Both the position numbers and the translations under genes were made by a program. A model generated the notes under the pieces. It saw only the letters and a program-made list of their open reading frames with translations. It was not told the origin of the DNA and searched no databases. A stretch of 22,925 nt of DNA from Chara braunii. Taxonomy: Eukaryota; Streptophyta; Charophyceae; Charales; Characeae. The stretch covers positions 489,992 to 512,916 of the forward strand of contig BFEA01000801.1 of NCBI GenBank assembly GCA_003427395.1. The letters run 5' to 3'. This document shows, piece after piece, positions 1 through 9,546 of this stretch (position 1 is the first letter of the stretch; each line of letters begins with the position of its first letter).

Positions 1-94
<94 letters not shown>
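1..94. repeat. (TC)n(AC)n compound microsatellite
   Basis: About 25 TC units pass directly into about 20 AC units with no interruption. It is the left edge of the window, so the true length is unknown. Confidence 0.98.
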
Positions 95-95
<1 letters not shown>

Positions 96-780
96 AAATC
101 CGACACCGGGACACGTCAGAAGCCGCTTGCGACGACAGCCATCGTCATCCCATGCGCCAAAGACCGCCGCCATCCAATTCACAGGACCGGTCGTCGGCGA
201 ACGGACACGCGCGACCTCACAGTCAGAAATGGAAAATACTAAAAAAAAAAAAAAAAGAACGGGCCTCGCATACTGAAACTAAGCATGGGGATCCCCCTCT
301 AAAGTTTGTCCGTTGGTTGGTCGGTACCGAAGACCAATACAACAGAAGTGGAAACTGGTTTCCCCCCCAAAAATTCATTTATTTTTCGAAAGGTACCACG
401 GGACATAGGTGCGGCAAAATTGGCGCGCACTTTAAACCAAGGTCGACAAAAACAAGCCCGGAGGTGCCGCTAGTACCTCTACCAGTGTTGGGAAATTATG
501 AGTTTTAGCCTATTCCCTGATAATTCAGGAGTGGGACCCAGGGTCGGCAAGTCTCATAAATCTTAGTTTTCTTTTGCTTGCGTGTGAAAGGAAAAGGGAA
601 AAAAAAAGCATTTTTGTACTGGAATGATGTCTGGCAGGGTAGTCTAGGAGACCGTGTTCACAGTCTTCCTCTACAGAATGCATCTTACAGCAAAGACGGT
701 CACATTCCAGAACTTGTTTTTTTTTTCTTTTTTCTTTCTCGTTTGTTTGTTATGAGTCCCCGGGCAACAAGGCAGGGTGG
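95..780. other. Non-coding stretch with repeat fragments
   Basis: No convincing gene is visible; the longest open frame here (152-508) has low-complexity, lysine-rich composition and no family signature. It holds an A-run near 241 and a T-run near 717. Pieces near 441-466 and 535-560 resemble the GACCCAG...CGGCAAAA...GGAGGT module found intact at 1091-1166 and 9307-9378, so this stretch probably contains older fragments of the same repeat. Confidence 0.5.
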
Positions 781-1080
781 AATCCGTGATCTGCTCTAGT
801 TGTGTTTCCTCAGAGGATTGTAACCCTGATCACACCGGTATTTCGAGGAATGTATTCAACCATTTTCACGGACGAATCCATGTTTCCGTTTCTTTTTTCT
901 TGTTTTCTGTTTCTGGAATCTGACAATCTGAATCCGTGATCTGCTCGAGTTGTGTTTCCTCAGAGGATTGTAACCTTGATCACACTGACACTTTGAGGAA
1001 TGTATCCAGCCATTTTCACGGTCGAATCCGTGTTTCTGTTTTTTTTTGTAATTTGACAACCTGGCCGCGAGGCTGAGATG
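781..1080. repeat. Two tandem copies of a 150-bp repeat
   Basis: AATCCGTGATCTGCT starts at 781 and again at 931, and similarity continues through the whole unit (GTGTTTCCTCAGAGGATTGTAACC, GAGGAATGTAT, CCATTTTCACGG), giving a period of 150 bp. The end of the first unit (TTTCTGGAATCTGACAATCTG) is also found at 9082-9103, in a partial third copy. No coding signal. Confidence 0.85.
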
Positions 1081-1090
1081 CCCTCACTAG

Positions 1091-1169
1091 GACCCAGGCT
1101 CGACAAAACTCGGAGCACAGTGAAATTCAGGGTCAGCAAAAACAGGCTCAGAGGTACTTGGAGGATCAG
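1091..1169 (+). repeat. Dispersed repeat module, copy 1
   Basis: The module begins GACCCAGGCTCGACAAAAC and ends with GGCTCAGAGGTACTTGGAGG. The same ~78 bp recurs at 9307-9381, also downstream of the TTTCTGGAATCTGACAATCTG block, so both blocks belong to one dispersed element of unknown class. Confidence 0.8.
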
Positions 1170-1994
1170 TCGAAGAGGCCCCATTCGGGGGAGGCGGCGG
1201 AGCGCTACCGGGAGTGCTCCGCCGCCCGACGGTTTGACGTGACGACAGGCTCCTTGGCGAGATTTACAAACGAAGAGCGGTGGGCGCTATGACGGCATGA
1301 CACGAGGATGAGAGTACGGGGTGAGTGGACAGCAGGATGATGAGGCGGGAGAGGGATCGTGGGGCATGGAAGGAGCAGGCTAGTGGTCTCTGGGCGTTAT
1401 TGAATATCTCATATCATGGTCTCGTTGGAGAGGAGGAATGTCGTGCGGGGGAGAAAGGAGGGTTTCATGGGCTAGAGGGAGAGTTTTGAAAGAAGGAAGG
1501 GAGAACGAATGTGGGGTTAAGGATGTTGAAGACAAATCTTCTATAGGCGGGCGACGTCTGCGACGATGACACCCCTTCATCTCTTTGGGCTACCTGCGAG
1601 GGGCGGTTGGCAGGCTCAGCGGTTTAGTCTCGTAACGTGGTTTGGTTTGCTGTGATGGTAATCCTAGTTGCGGTTTTGTTATCTTCATCGTTCGGTCCTT
1701 GGGATGGTTGAATAGTCGTCAACCACAGGCGGTCGAGTTGCTTGACAACCGAAGAAGGAGGAGGTGAGGTTTAGAGAGAGGGGGGTGCGTTTAGGGATGT
1801 CGAGGGTAAGTTGTGTTCTTCCTCTCCCCGTTTTTTAGTGGTGATCCTGCGATGACCCTGATGAGATTCTTAACGATGTGACTCCTAGATAGTTTGGTCT
1901 CGTTTAATACCTATTAGTTTTTCTATCCTCGAATGTTTAGGTATGCAACAAAAATATAACTAATAATTCTGATTCTGAGGTTTGATAATCAAGA
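1170..1994. other. GC/purine-rich unannotated stretch
   Basis: I see no gene. The sequence is purine-rich and GC-rich to about 1840 and then turns AT-rich at the edge of the large direct repeat. A pyrimidine tract followed by AG near 1826-1840 looks like a splice acceptor, but no exon with a recognisable product follows. Confidence 0.4.
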
Positions 1995-3189
1995 TTGAGG
2001 CATTACCTAATTTTGTTGATCTTAATCAGTAGTTCGCAATTTATATTGTTGACTTCGCGATCTGTTTTTAGAATCGTTATGGTTTCTCTCGTACACAATT
2101 AATTACTCCTGATTTATTGTCTGAGCCATTTCTTGAACCTTGGGTTTTGGAAATCAGAGTCGTAAGTCCGTCCGGACATAAAAATCGATTTCCTATTTTG
2201 TTTTCATATTTTGGGTTTTCAAATCTTATCAAAGCGTATTTTCAATTTCAATTGATTTTCTGAATTTGATGCGAATTTCATGATTCAAACTTCTTTTGAT
2301 TCCTGATTTACTGTATGAGCGATGAATTTTTTGCGTTCAATACTAAATTCATTATTCAAATTTCGTTGGCATGACTCTATTTTGTTTTTGCGAGGTAGGT
2401 TTTTTCAATCAGTTTTCACTCAAGCAATTAGTCTTAGCAAGGGATCCTCAATCTGTGATGTTGTGAGGGCGGGGTCAGAGGTGCTGGAGTGGATATCTCC
2501 CTTAGGGTTGGAGTCCTTTCCTGCGAGGGTTACACAAGGTGGGTGGTGTGATCTTTGAGAGGGTAGGGACGATATTGAGGGTTTGTCCTTTTTTGGGCCA
2601 CGCTGTTTTTCGGGATCAGCTATGGCGGTTGGGGAGAGAGCACAAGGGATGATGACGTCAGCAGGGTGAGAGTTGAGAGGAATGTTCCGCTTGGAGGGGG
2701 TGTGGCAGGAAGGTAGGGGGATTTTTTGCTCTGCGGGGCATACTCTAGGGGGTATTGTACGCGACTGAGGGAGCAGGAGGAGTATTCTGGGGGTTGTTTT
2801 GAGCTGGGGCGGGGAGGTGAGGGGGCGCCTTCCCGTAGAGGCAGTAAACAAACAGGGGGTTGTTTTTGTGGGGAAGGGAGTAATCTCTTTGGCTCTTGTG
2901 ACCCCATTTATAAGTATTTGAAACCTCAATAGGCGCTGAAGTCCCCATGGGGAGAGAGGGTTGTGCTTTTCCGTTTCTTCCCCTCTCCCTGTGGGAATAG
3001 TGGGCGCTGATATGAAATTTTTTGATGGGTTTCAAAAAAAGATAGAAGCTCTTTTTTCGTAATTGTCTAAGGGGTATCTCAGCCGAAGGAGATTGTGGAT
3101 AGAACGTCAGGGGGGGAAGGAGAAGGTTAGAACTGGAAGATGGGGGTAGTAAGGGGGGTTCAACAGGGGAAGGGACGTTTGTCTAAGTC

Positions 3190-3475
3190 AATAGGTCAGA
3201 AGGACAATGTTGGGACGACGCAGGCCGGTGCTGGAGCTTTTGCTCTGTAACCTGGGGGAACAAGAGGTATAGGGAGTTATGTCGAGGGAGGAAGGCATAA
3301 CCAGGTTGTCTGACGTAGTTGATGTCGGTTTTTTTCCCCTGTAACTTAGGGGCGTGTGGCTAATCGGGAGTGTCGAGGGAGGAAGGCACTCTTTGTCGTC
3401 TGAATCAGGCTGGCCGGTACTGGGGAAGTTTGTGTTGCTCTGTAACCCTAGCATACGGGGGTATGAGATCAGCCG
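3190..3475. repeat. Triplet of ~91-bp subrepeats (module A)
   Basis: GTCGAGGGAGGAAGGCA occurs at 3281 and 3372, a spacing of 91 bp. A first, more diverged subunit precedes it, recognisable by CCGGTGCTGG...CTCTGTAACC. Each subunit carries a GACG/CTGA...CCGGT...CTGTAACC core. Homologous triplets lie at about 7490-7770 and 8055-8335. Confidence 0.75.
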
Positions 3476-3929
3476 AGTTTTGGTACGAGGACTAAACACT
3501 TGGACCTAACGTCTTTTCGTTTGTTGAAGGGGAGGTGTAAACAGTGGAAGGTTTCAGATAGGATCTTCTGTTTCCAGGTTTGGACTGTGGTTGGGTAGAC
3601 CATAGACATTTTTTTCCGAGAATTTTCAAAAAAAAAAGGTGTGTGGGAAAAGTAGATGGTGGGATATCAAGCGTCCTACTAGTGAGGGGGCTAGCTCGTA
3701 GGATGGAAATAGGGCACAACTACAACGGAGATGGTGGCTCTGCTGCAGTAAGTCTTACCGAAGTGAGGTAATAAAGGATGGATGAGGGGTTCTGAGTCAT
3801 TTTCTGACTTTCGCCTATTTCTGAAGCTTGTCGTAGAAAGTTTCTAAGTAGCTCCAACTTTCTTAAGCCAAAAGCCGGGTAATGACCCCGGTATCTCAAA
3901 TTTTCCAAATTCCTTGTAAATTTCCATAT

Positions 3930-4018
3930 GGGACGCTGGGCCCGGTTCCCAGCACGTGCTGCTCCCCACAAATAAATTGGAGCCTTGTTCCCATTATTAA
4001 AAAAAAAAAAAAAAAAAA
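3930..4018 (+). mobile_element. Hairpin-head retroposon copy A, head plus poly(A)
   Basis: The head runs from GGGACGCTGG to TTGGAGC (3930-3983), followed after 14 bp by an A-run to 4018. Its first hairpin is GCTGGG/CCCAGC. It forms the 3' end of the large direct repeat copy 1. Confidence 0.8.
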
Positions 4019-4021
4019 GAT

Positions 4022-4140
4022 ATAATAGATTGGGTGATATGAGCAGCCCAACCTACTAAGCGAACTTGGTCACTCCATCTATTGGTGGGGAGCTGCACCT
4101 GCTGGAAACCGGATCCAGCGTCCCTTGATAACATGATATT
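4022..4140 (-). mobile_element. Hairpin-head retroposon copy C
   Basis: Reverse-complement head at 4073-4124 (CTCCATCTATTGG ... CAGCGTCCC) with a ~50-bp body at 4022-4072. The body and the sequence beyond the head (CCCTTGATAACATGATATT) match copy E at 9384-9502, so C and E share more than the head. The body has short inverted ends (TAATAGATTG / ATCTATTGG). No own poly(A) is evident. Confidence 0.75.
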
Positions 4141-4300
4141 GGGCGTTGTTAGACACTCCTTGGGGACGTGAAATCCACAAGAACGGGCTCTTTCCACCTG
4201 TCCTTGGGTACGAATTGAAAAAGAAATGTGAAAACGCCACAAGGAAAATTCCTTGTGGCGTCCTAGTAGCCTTAGCCAAAATCTCCTTATCTCCAAGGGA
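4141..4300. repeat. Possible short palindromic (MITE-like) element
   Basis: It begins with TGGGCGTTGTTAGACACTCC, which matches the reverse complement of 9038-9058, and contains a perfect inverted repeat at 4235-4260 with the same core (GCCACAAGGAA/TTCCTTGTGGC) as the one at 8994-9021. Ends and target-site duplication were not found, so the element limits are guesses. Confidence 0.4.
4235..4260. repeat. Perfect 12-bp-arm palindrome
   Basis: CGCCACAAGGAA and its exact complement TTCCTTGTGGCG are separated by AA. A near-identical 13-bp-arm palindrome occurs at 8994-9021. Confidence 0.95.
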
Positions 4301-4619
4301 CCTCGTGGAGCTCAAGGAACCGTGATTCACGGAGTGGCGAAGACGTACGTCGACGAAGAGTTTCGGTTCTTGGGTGGTTCAGATGTGGTCCAACGGCGTT
4401 AGGAGGGATATCCCCGCCCTCCAACATCTGCGTAGTCCCCCAACGGCCCCCAAAGGCTACTGTTGGTGGTGGGCCTCCATTGGGTGGCATCGTCGTTTTC
4501 GGTCGGCATCATGCGGTCTCCTGCACTCGAGGAACGTCCGCAATGGTCGGGAAAGTATTTTTTCCCGGCGGCGCCTTCAGTCCGTCCACAGAAGAGTTTT
4601 CTGCACGAGCGTCGTATTC
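4301..4619. other. GC-rich stretch without a recognisable gene
   Basis: Several short open frames on both strands overlap here but none shows a family signature. It may be decayed sequence continuing from the fragment at 4620-5036. Confidence 0.35.
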
Positions 4620-5036
4620 TCACGCTGCACGTCCAACAAGACTCTTGCCTTCTCCGCGGTCATGTGCTCGATGTCTGGCAATAGACATGGCATCGCTGCC
4701 CTCTCCACCTTGCAGTTCATGGCCGACTAGTATAGCAGGCTCCCTCCGCTGCTCCACGTCGTTGTGCTGCCTCTGGTAGTCCCTCGGCTGCTTCTCGGCA
4801 TTGTGTTGCTTCTCGTTGAAATAGTCATCTGTGTCGTCGGCGCATCGTTGAAGGCCTTCCCACACCCCCCCCATCCTGTGTTTGATCCACCACCTCGGTG
4901 TCGCCCGTGGAAGGACTCCACAACCCAACGTGTAGCACAAGTCAATAACAGCCTCCGAAGTTGCCACATCGTCGAGGCTGCCATCCGCAGCTTGCATCAA
5001 CATCCTTCTTCTACTCGCGCGCAACTTCTCCTTCAT
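4620..5036 (-). pseudogene. Unrecognised ORF, weakly PIF/Harbinger-like N-terminus
   Basis: An open frame of 138 codons starts at an ATG (5034-5036). Around residues 45-75 it reads LPRATPRWWIKHRMGGVWEG, then an acidic DDTDDYF motif. From memory, this resembles the N-terminal region of PIF/Harbinger (HARBI1/ALP1-like) transposases in green plants, where a W-rich stretch precedes a TDDYF/Y motif. After that motif the sequence becomes low-complexity and charged, without the DDE catalytic region, so at most this is a short fragment of a decayed copy. The upstream frame is closed by a stop just before the ATG. No partner ORF (Myb/SANT protein) is present. It could also be chance open frame in GC-rich DNA; a protein search would settle it. 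Confidence 0.25.
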
Positions 5037-6157
5037 TCGTCCCAGCGCCCTCTGCTGCTAACACCGAAAAACAATGGTTGACATGGCCGCTGCCACGGCT
5101 ACCCGCTCAAGCGGTGTCAACAACGCACGTCCACCCTCTCCGTCACCCTCCATCGCCAGCACCTCCACAGGGATGCCGTCTCTCCGTTGCCGTCTCTATC
5201 CTTGCACCCCAGAGACGTAACCCGCTTACCCCTCGAGGAGAGGTCCGAGAAGCTGCCGCCTTTCCGTGGATGTCGTCCCCCTGACGGAACTGCATGTGAC
5301 GGCGCAGACGACGTGGAGGAGAAGCTCGACGATGATGGACGCACCCGGTGCACGCACGTACACTGACCAGGTGGTGGGTGCACGGGATGCCACCGCTAAG
5401 ACCGATTCCGATTCAGCCCTGCACCGTCTAAAGTCTGTTGGTGATTCCAGACGTTGTCGAAAAGGTAAATGGGGGAGGGGCGCAACAGGGCCGGGAGCGC
5501 TGCACCCCATCCGGGTCCGGTATAGGATTCACAGGAGCACGACGCAACACAGTGTGGCGAGGTGAGCACGGTACGAAGCGTGAACGAGCGGTGCGAAGTA
5601 GCACGATGGGTGTAAAACGGCTATGGCGTGCGTTGGAGATTTCGTGAAGGCAAGATAGGAGGGGGACGGGCGATGGTAGACCGTCAGTTGTGGCGATGTG
5701 GAATGGGGATTGTGTCGAGGAGAAGGTGGGTGGGGCGAGAGGGGGCTTGATGGTGGGGGATTTCTTATACTGATTTTTCTACTTTGTCTCTCCTTCTTCC
5801 TGATTTAGTGGCCTCCGGTTCGTTGGGCAGGGACTGGACTTTCTGTGAGGTGGCGTCAACAGTCTTGGCGTGGTTACTTACAACGCAATCATATAGGGCA
5901 GTGATAGGGATGTGATTGTGTCCTACCAAATCTCTTCTGGTCAGTGCGGTTTGCCAAGGGGCTATATTAGCACGGGCTATGGGGAGGAGAACGTGCTCCT
6001 CCCGCAGGAAGAGGCAGGGGCTGAGTTTGGACTTTACAGCGACGGGGCAACTGAATCATGGCATTGCGAGAGTGAAGCGATACGTGATGGATTGCACGAA
6101 CTGAGACTTCAGGCGTTTCGAGGTGACTTCACGCAGCGATGGGATCTCCAGTAATTC
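5037..6157. other. Unannotated GC-rich to AT-rich stretch
   Basis: I see no gene. To about 5750 it is GC-rich with several overlapping open frames on both strands and no motif in any of them. A pyrimidine tract ending in TTTAG near 5808 resembles a splice acceptor. An open frame at 5912-6154 (plus) has no recognisable domain. A small hairpin GAGGAG/CTCCTC lies near 5984-6001. Confidence 0.4.
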
Positions 6158-7489
6158 TTGAGGCATGACCTAATTTTGTTGTTGTATTTTTTTTTTTTTT
6201 TTTTCTTGATACGGAAATTTCTTATAAGGTAATTTCTTGGATGGTAATTCTGATTTTTAGTTGATCTCAATCGGTCGTTCGTAATTTTTTTGTTGATTTC
6301 GTAGTCTGTTTTTAGAAGCGTTATGGTTTCTATCGTACACAATTGATTGTCGATTCGTTTTCTGCTTAGTATTTCCTGACTCAATTGATTGTCAATTTGT
6401 TTTTCTGCATAGTATTCCTGATTTACTGTCTGAGCGATTTATTGAACCTGGAGTTCTGAAAATCAAAGTAGTAAGTCCATTCGGACATCAGAATTGATTC
6501 TCTATTCTGTTCCCTATTGGCTTCTCAAATCTTATCAAATTGTATTTTCAATATTATCTTCATCGCGATTGATTTCTTGAATTTATGAATTTGTTGCATA
6601 ATTTATGATTCAAACTTCTTGTGACTCTAGATTTACCGTCTGAGTGATTTCTCTCATTCCCATCTTACCTCTATCTCAATGGATGTTCTGAATTTGATGC
6701 TAATCAGTTTTTACTCAAGTAATTAGTCTTGCAAGGAAGTCTCAATTGTGATGTTGTGAGATCAGGGTCAGAGGTGTTGGAGTGAATATCTCCTTTAGGG
6801 TTGGAGTCCCTCCCTGCGAGGGTTACACAAGGTGGGTGGTGTGACCTTTGAGAGGGTAGGGACGGTATTGAGGGTTTGTCCTTCTTTGGGCCACACTGAT
6901 TTTCGGGTCGGATCAGCTATGGCGGTTGGGGAGAGAGGACAAAAGGTGCTGATGTCAGCAGGGTGAGAGTTGAGAGGGTTGTTCCACTTGGAGGGGGTGA
7001 CGCAGGAAGATAGGGGGACCTTTTGCTCTGCGGGGGCATACTCTAGGGGGTATTGTATGTGACTAAGGGAGCCAAAGGGGTATCCTGGGGGCTATTTGAA
7101 CTCGGGCGGGGAGGTGAGGGGCCGCCTTCCCCTGGAGGCAGTAAACAAACAGGGGGTCGTTTTTTGGAGGAGGGGAGTAATCCCTTTGGCTCTTGTGACC
7201 CGTTTTATATGTATCCGAGACTTCAATAGGTGCTGAAGGTTCCATGGGGAGAGAGGGTTGTTCTTCTCCCTCTCTTCCCCTCTCCCTATGGGAATAGTGA
7301 GCGCTTAAATATTCATGTGATTCTTCAGGATTTTTGGTGCTTGATTTTTCTTAATTCTTTGAAATTCTTGTTAGTATAATTTTAGTTGACGCCGGATAGC
7401 AGGAAGGGGAAAATTGGTTCTAAGGTTGCTAGGCAAGTGTGGTGGGTACGCGGGCAAAGGAGGGATTGGTGTTCAGGGGGTAGGTCTAA

Positions 7490-7775
7490 TTAGAAGGGCG
7501 GGATGGGGTGACAATGGTCGGTGTTGGAGCGTAGGTGCTTTGTAACCAGGGGTGGAGCTTGAGACTATTGGAGCTATGCCGAGGGTGGAAGGCATAACCA
7601 TCCTGTTCAACGCAGCTGAAGCGGGGCCAGTGACCCTGCAACCTTGGGGGTTTTTTAGCTAAGGAAGTTGTTGAGGGAGGAAGGCACTTCCTGACCGTCA
7701 TAATCAGCTCGGTCGGTACTGGGGCACTTGGTGTTGCCCTGTCATCCATCCTAGTAGGGGGGTATGAGACCTAAC
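7490..7775. repeat. Triplet of ~91-bp subrepeats (module B, most diverged)
   Basis: GCCGAGGGTGGAAGGCATAACC at 7578 and GTTGAGGGAGGAAGGCACTT at 7670 are 92 bp apart, preceded by a third unit with GGTCGGTGTTGG. It is homologous to 3190-3475 but clearly more diverged from it than 8055-8335 is, so it is an extra, older module. Confidence 0.7.
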
Positions 7776-8054
7776 GAGTTCTGGTGGGAGGAATGAACAT
7801 CTGGGCTATGGTCTTTTCTCTGTGGTGTGAGGAGAGAGCTAAATTGGTGGTGGTTTTTGTTTTCCTCTCTTCCTGTTTTTAGGCCAATTAGACTTTTCTC
7901 GTATGTTCCTAGTTTAAGTTCTTAAGAAATTTTCTGATGGGTTTCTGCCTATGATCAGGGAGATTGTGGATAAAATGTTAGGGGGGAAGGAGAAGGTGAA
8001 AACTGAAAGATGGGAGGAAGCAAGGGGGTTCAACATGGGAAGGGACGTCTGTCT

Positions 8055-8340
8055 AAGTAGGTCAGAAGGACAAAGATGGGACGACGCAGCTGGTGTTGGA
8101 GCTTTTGCTCTGTAACCTGGGGGAGCAAGAGGTCTGTGGAGTTATGTCGAGGGAGGAAGGCATAACCAGTTTGTCCGACGTAGCTGATGCCGGGGGGTTT
8201 TCCCTGTAACTTAGCGGCGTGTGGTTAATTGAGAGTGTCGAGGGAGGAAGGCACTCTTTGCCGTTTGAACTAGGCTGGTCGGTACTGGGGAAGTTTGTGT
8301 CGCTCTGTAACCCTAGCATAGGCGAGAATGAGATCAGCTG
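8055..8340. repeat. Triplet of ~91-bp subrepeats (module C)
   Basis: GTCGAGGGAGGAAGGCA occurs at 8146 and 8237 (91 bp apart) with the first unit upstream (CAGCTGGTGTTGGAGC ... TCTGTAACC). It is the closest counterpart of 3190-3475. Confidence 0.75.
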
Positions 8341-8590
8341 AGTTCTGGTACGTGGACTAAACGCTTGGACTTAACGTTTTTTCGCTTGTTGAAAGGAAGG
8401 TGTAAACAGTAGGAGGTTTTAGTTAGGATCTTCTGTTTCCAGGTTTGGATTGAGGTTGGGTAGATCATAGGCAGTTTTCTGAGAACTGCAGTTGTTTCTC
8501 ATAGGTGATTGACTGATTGTTTTCCTAGCCGAAGCCGGGTAATGGCCCTGGAATTTCAAATGTGTTACATATTCTCAGTTGTACTTCAAA

Positions 8591-8678
8591 GGGACGCTGA
8601 GCCCGGTTCTCAGCACGTGATGCTCCCCACGAGTAGATTGGAGCTTTTGTACCAAAAAAAAAAAAAAAAAAAAAAAAA
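8591..8678 (+). mobile_element. Hairpin-head retroposon copy D, head plus poly(A)
   Basis: The head is at 8591-8644, followed by a 25-A run at 8654-8678. The first stem is GCTGAG/CTCAGC, against GCTGGG/CCCAGC in copy A: both sides of the pair changed. It occupies the same place in direct repeat copy 2 as copy A does in copy 1, so it predates the duplication or is part of the unit. Confidence 0.8.
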
Positions 8679-9060
8679 GCCCTGCAGGGCCTGCACCGTC
8701 TATGCGCCACAAGCCGAACGCCGTCGTCGTCACCACAGCCGTACTTCAATTTTTGAATTTCAAACGTAGAGGTCCCCCTTCTTTATTTTATTTTTTCTGG
8801 CCTCCTCATGCGCTTTCCCACCGGACGTCGCTAGACCAAGCTGTCTCCACATGGACAACGGACGCTGGACCACGGACACCCCCACCCGCGGCCGTGTATT
8901 TTCGTTTGAAAATGGCCGCGGGCAGGCCAGAAGGAAACATCCTCGGGGGACGTCCCCAAGGATGTGTGGAACGACGCCGCAAAATTCCCTTACGAGCCAC
9001 AAGGAAAATTCCTTGTGGCTCAAGGAAGTCGTAAGGAGTGTCTAACGACACCCATTGTTC
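8679..9060. repeat. Palindrome-rich segment
   Basis: No gene is visible. It contains GCCCTGCAGGGC (8679-8690), a near-perfect palindrome at 8938-8964 (CATCCT ... GGGGACGTCCCC ... AGGATG), a 13-bp-arm palindrome at 8994-9021 flanked by CCTTACG/CGTAAGG, and a small hairpin GTGTC-TAAC-GACAC (9038-9051). The 8994-9058 part recurs, inverted and diverged, at 4141-4260. Confidence 0.6.
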
Positions 9061-9063
9061 CAG

Positions 9064-9381
9064 TTTTTTTTTCCTTGTTGTGTGTTTCTGGAATCTGACA
9101 ATCTGGCCTCGGGGCTGAGACGCCCTCAATGAGGGCACACTCACACTACCACTTCCAAGAATGTATACAACTGCAATCACAGCCAGAGCTTTGTTTCCTT
9201 TTTCTTGTTTTCTTGTTTTGTGAGTTTCACGGCCGCAACTTTTCTTCTTCTTCTTCTTATTGTTTTATGTTCTTCCCGTGAGAGTACCATAAAGAAAATG
9301 GAGTGGGACCCAGACCCGGCAAAACTCGGAGCGCAGTGAAATTCAGGGTCGGCAAAAACGGGCTCGGAGGTACTTGCAGGA
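9064..9381 (+). repeat. Dispersed repeat, copy 2 of the 781-1169 family
   Basis: TTTCTGGAATCTGACAATCTG (about 9083) followed by GGCTGAGA.GCCCTCA and, after ~220 bp with a (TTC)n tract, the GACCCAGACCCGGCAAAAC...GAGGTACTTG module (9307-9378). In the first copy these parts are closer together, so this copy has an insertion or copy 1 a deletion. Confidence 0.7.
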
Positions 9382-9383
9382 GC

Positions 9384-9502
9384 TAATAGATTGGGTGATA
9401 TGAGCAGCCCAACCTACTAGACCAGCTTGGTCACTCAATCTATTGGTGGGGAGCTGCACCTGCTTGAAACCGGGTCCATCGTCCCTTGATCACAATGATA
9501 TT
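9384..9502 (-). mobile_element. Hairpin-head retroposon copy E
   Basis: Same arrangement as copy C: body 9384-9434, head to 9485, then CCCTTGATCACAATGATATT. That last 20-bp piece is tandemly duplicated (9483-9502 and 9505-9524). The first head stem is broken here (GATGG against CAAGC in element orientation), so this copy has decayed. Confidence 0.75.
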
Positions 9503-9546
9503 TTCCCTTGATCACAATGATATTGTTGCCGATTGAGGGCGAATCC

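Larger units (their letters stand above)
1995..4018 (+). repeat. Large direct repeat, copy 1 (~2.0 kb)
   Basis: It matches 6158-8678 in the same order and orientation: an AT-rich leader (TTGAGGCAT.ACCTAATTTTGTTG), a G-rich block from about 2446, a triplet of ~91-bp subrepeats (about 3190-3470), a tail with GGATCTTCTGTTTCCAGGTT (3561) and GCCGGGTAATG, then a hairpin motif and poly(A). This copy has about 200 bp near 3640-3840 that copy 2 lacks, and lacks one of the two triplets of copy 2. By eye the copies are well diverged, so the duplication is not recent. No reverse transcriptase, integrase or clear LTR ends are visible between or within the copies. The orientation call rests on the terminal poly(A). 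Confidence 0.85.
6158..8678 (+). repeat. Large direct repeat, copy 2 (~2.5 kb)
   Basis: It is homologous to 1995-4018 throughout (for example the G-rich block from 6739, and GGATCTTCTGTTTCCAGGTT at 8426 versus 3561). It differs by carrying two triplets of the ~91-bp subrepeat instead of one, the extra block being about 7310-7925, by a T-run near 6187-6204, and by lacking ~200 bp near the 3' end. It ends, like copy 1, in a hairpin head and a poly(A) run. Confidence 0.85.

Noticed and set aside
152-508. 118-codon open frame near the window start
   Set aside because: Composition is lysine- and proline-rich through a homopolymer A-run, no domain is visible, and it overlaps repeat fragments.
2420-2929. 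169-codon minus-strand open frame
   Set aside because: It lies in the G-rich block of the large direct repeat; proline-rich content follows from base composition, and the frame is not kept in the second repeat copy.
3188-3499. Minus-strand frame across the 91-bp subrepeats
   Set aside because: The subrepeat period (91) is not a multiple of three, so repeated protein motifs would not stay in frame; it reads as chance.
1995-8678. The large direct repeats as LTRs of one retrotransposon
   Set aside because: No TG...CA ends, primer-binding site, polypurine tract or gag/pol in the 2.1 kb between them, and both copies end in poly(A). LTR origin cannot be excluded for a gutted element.
8702-9180. 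Overlapping open frames on both strands
   Set aside because: They cross perfect palindromes and homopolymers and show no motif.
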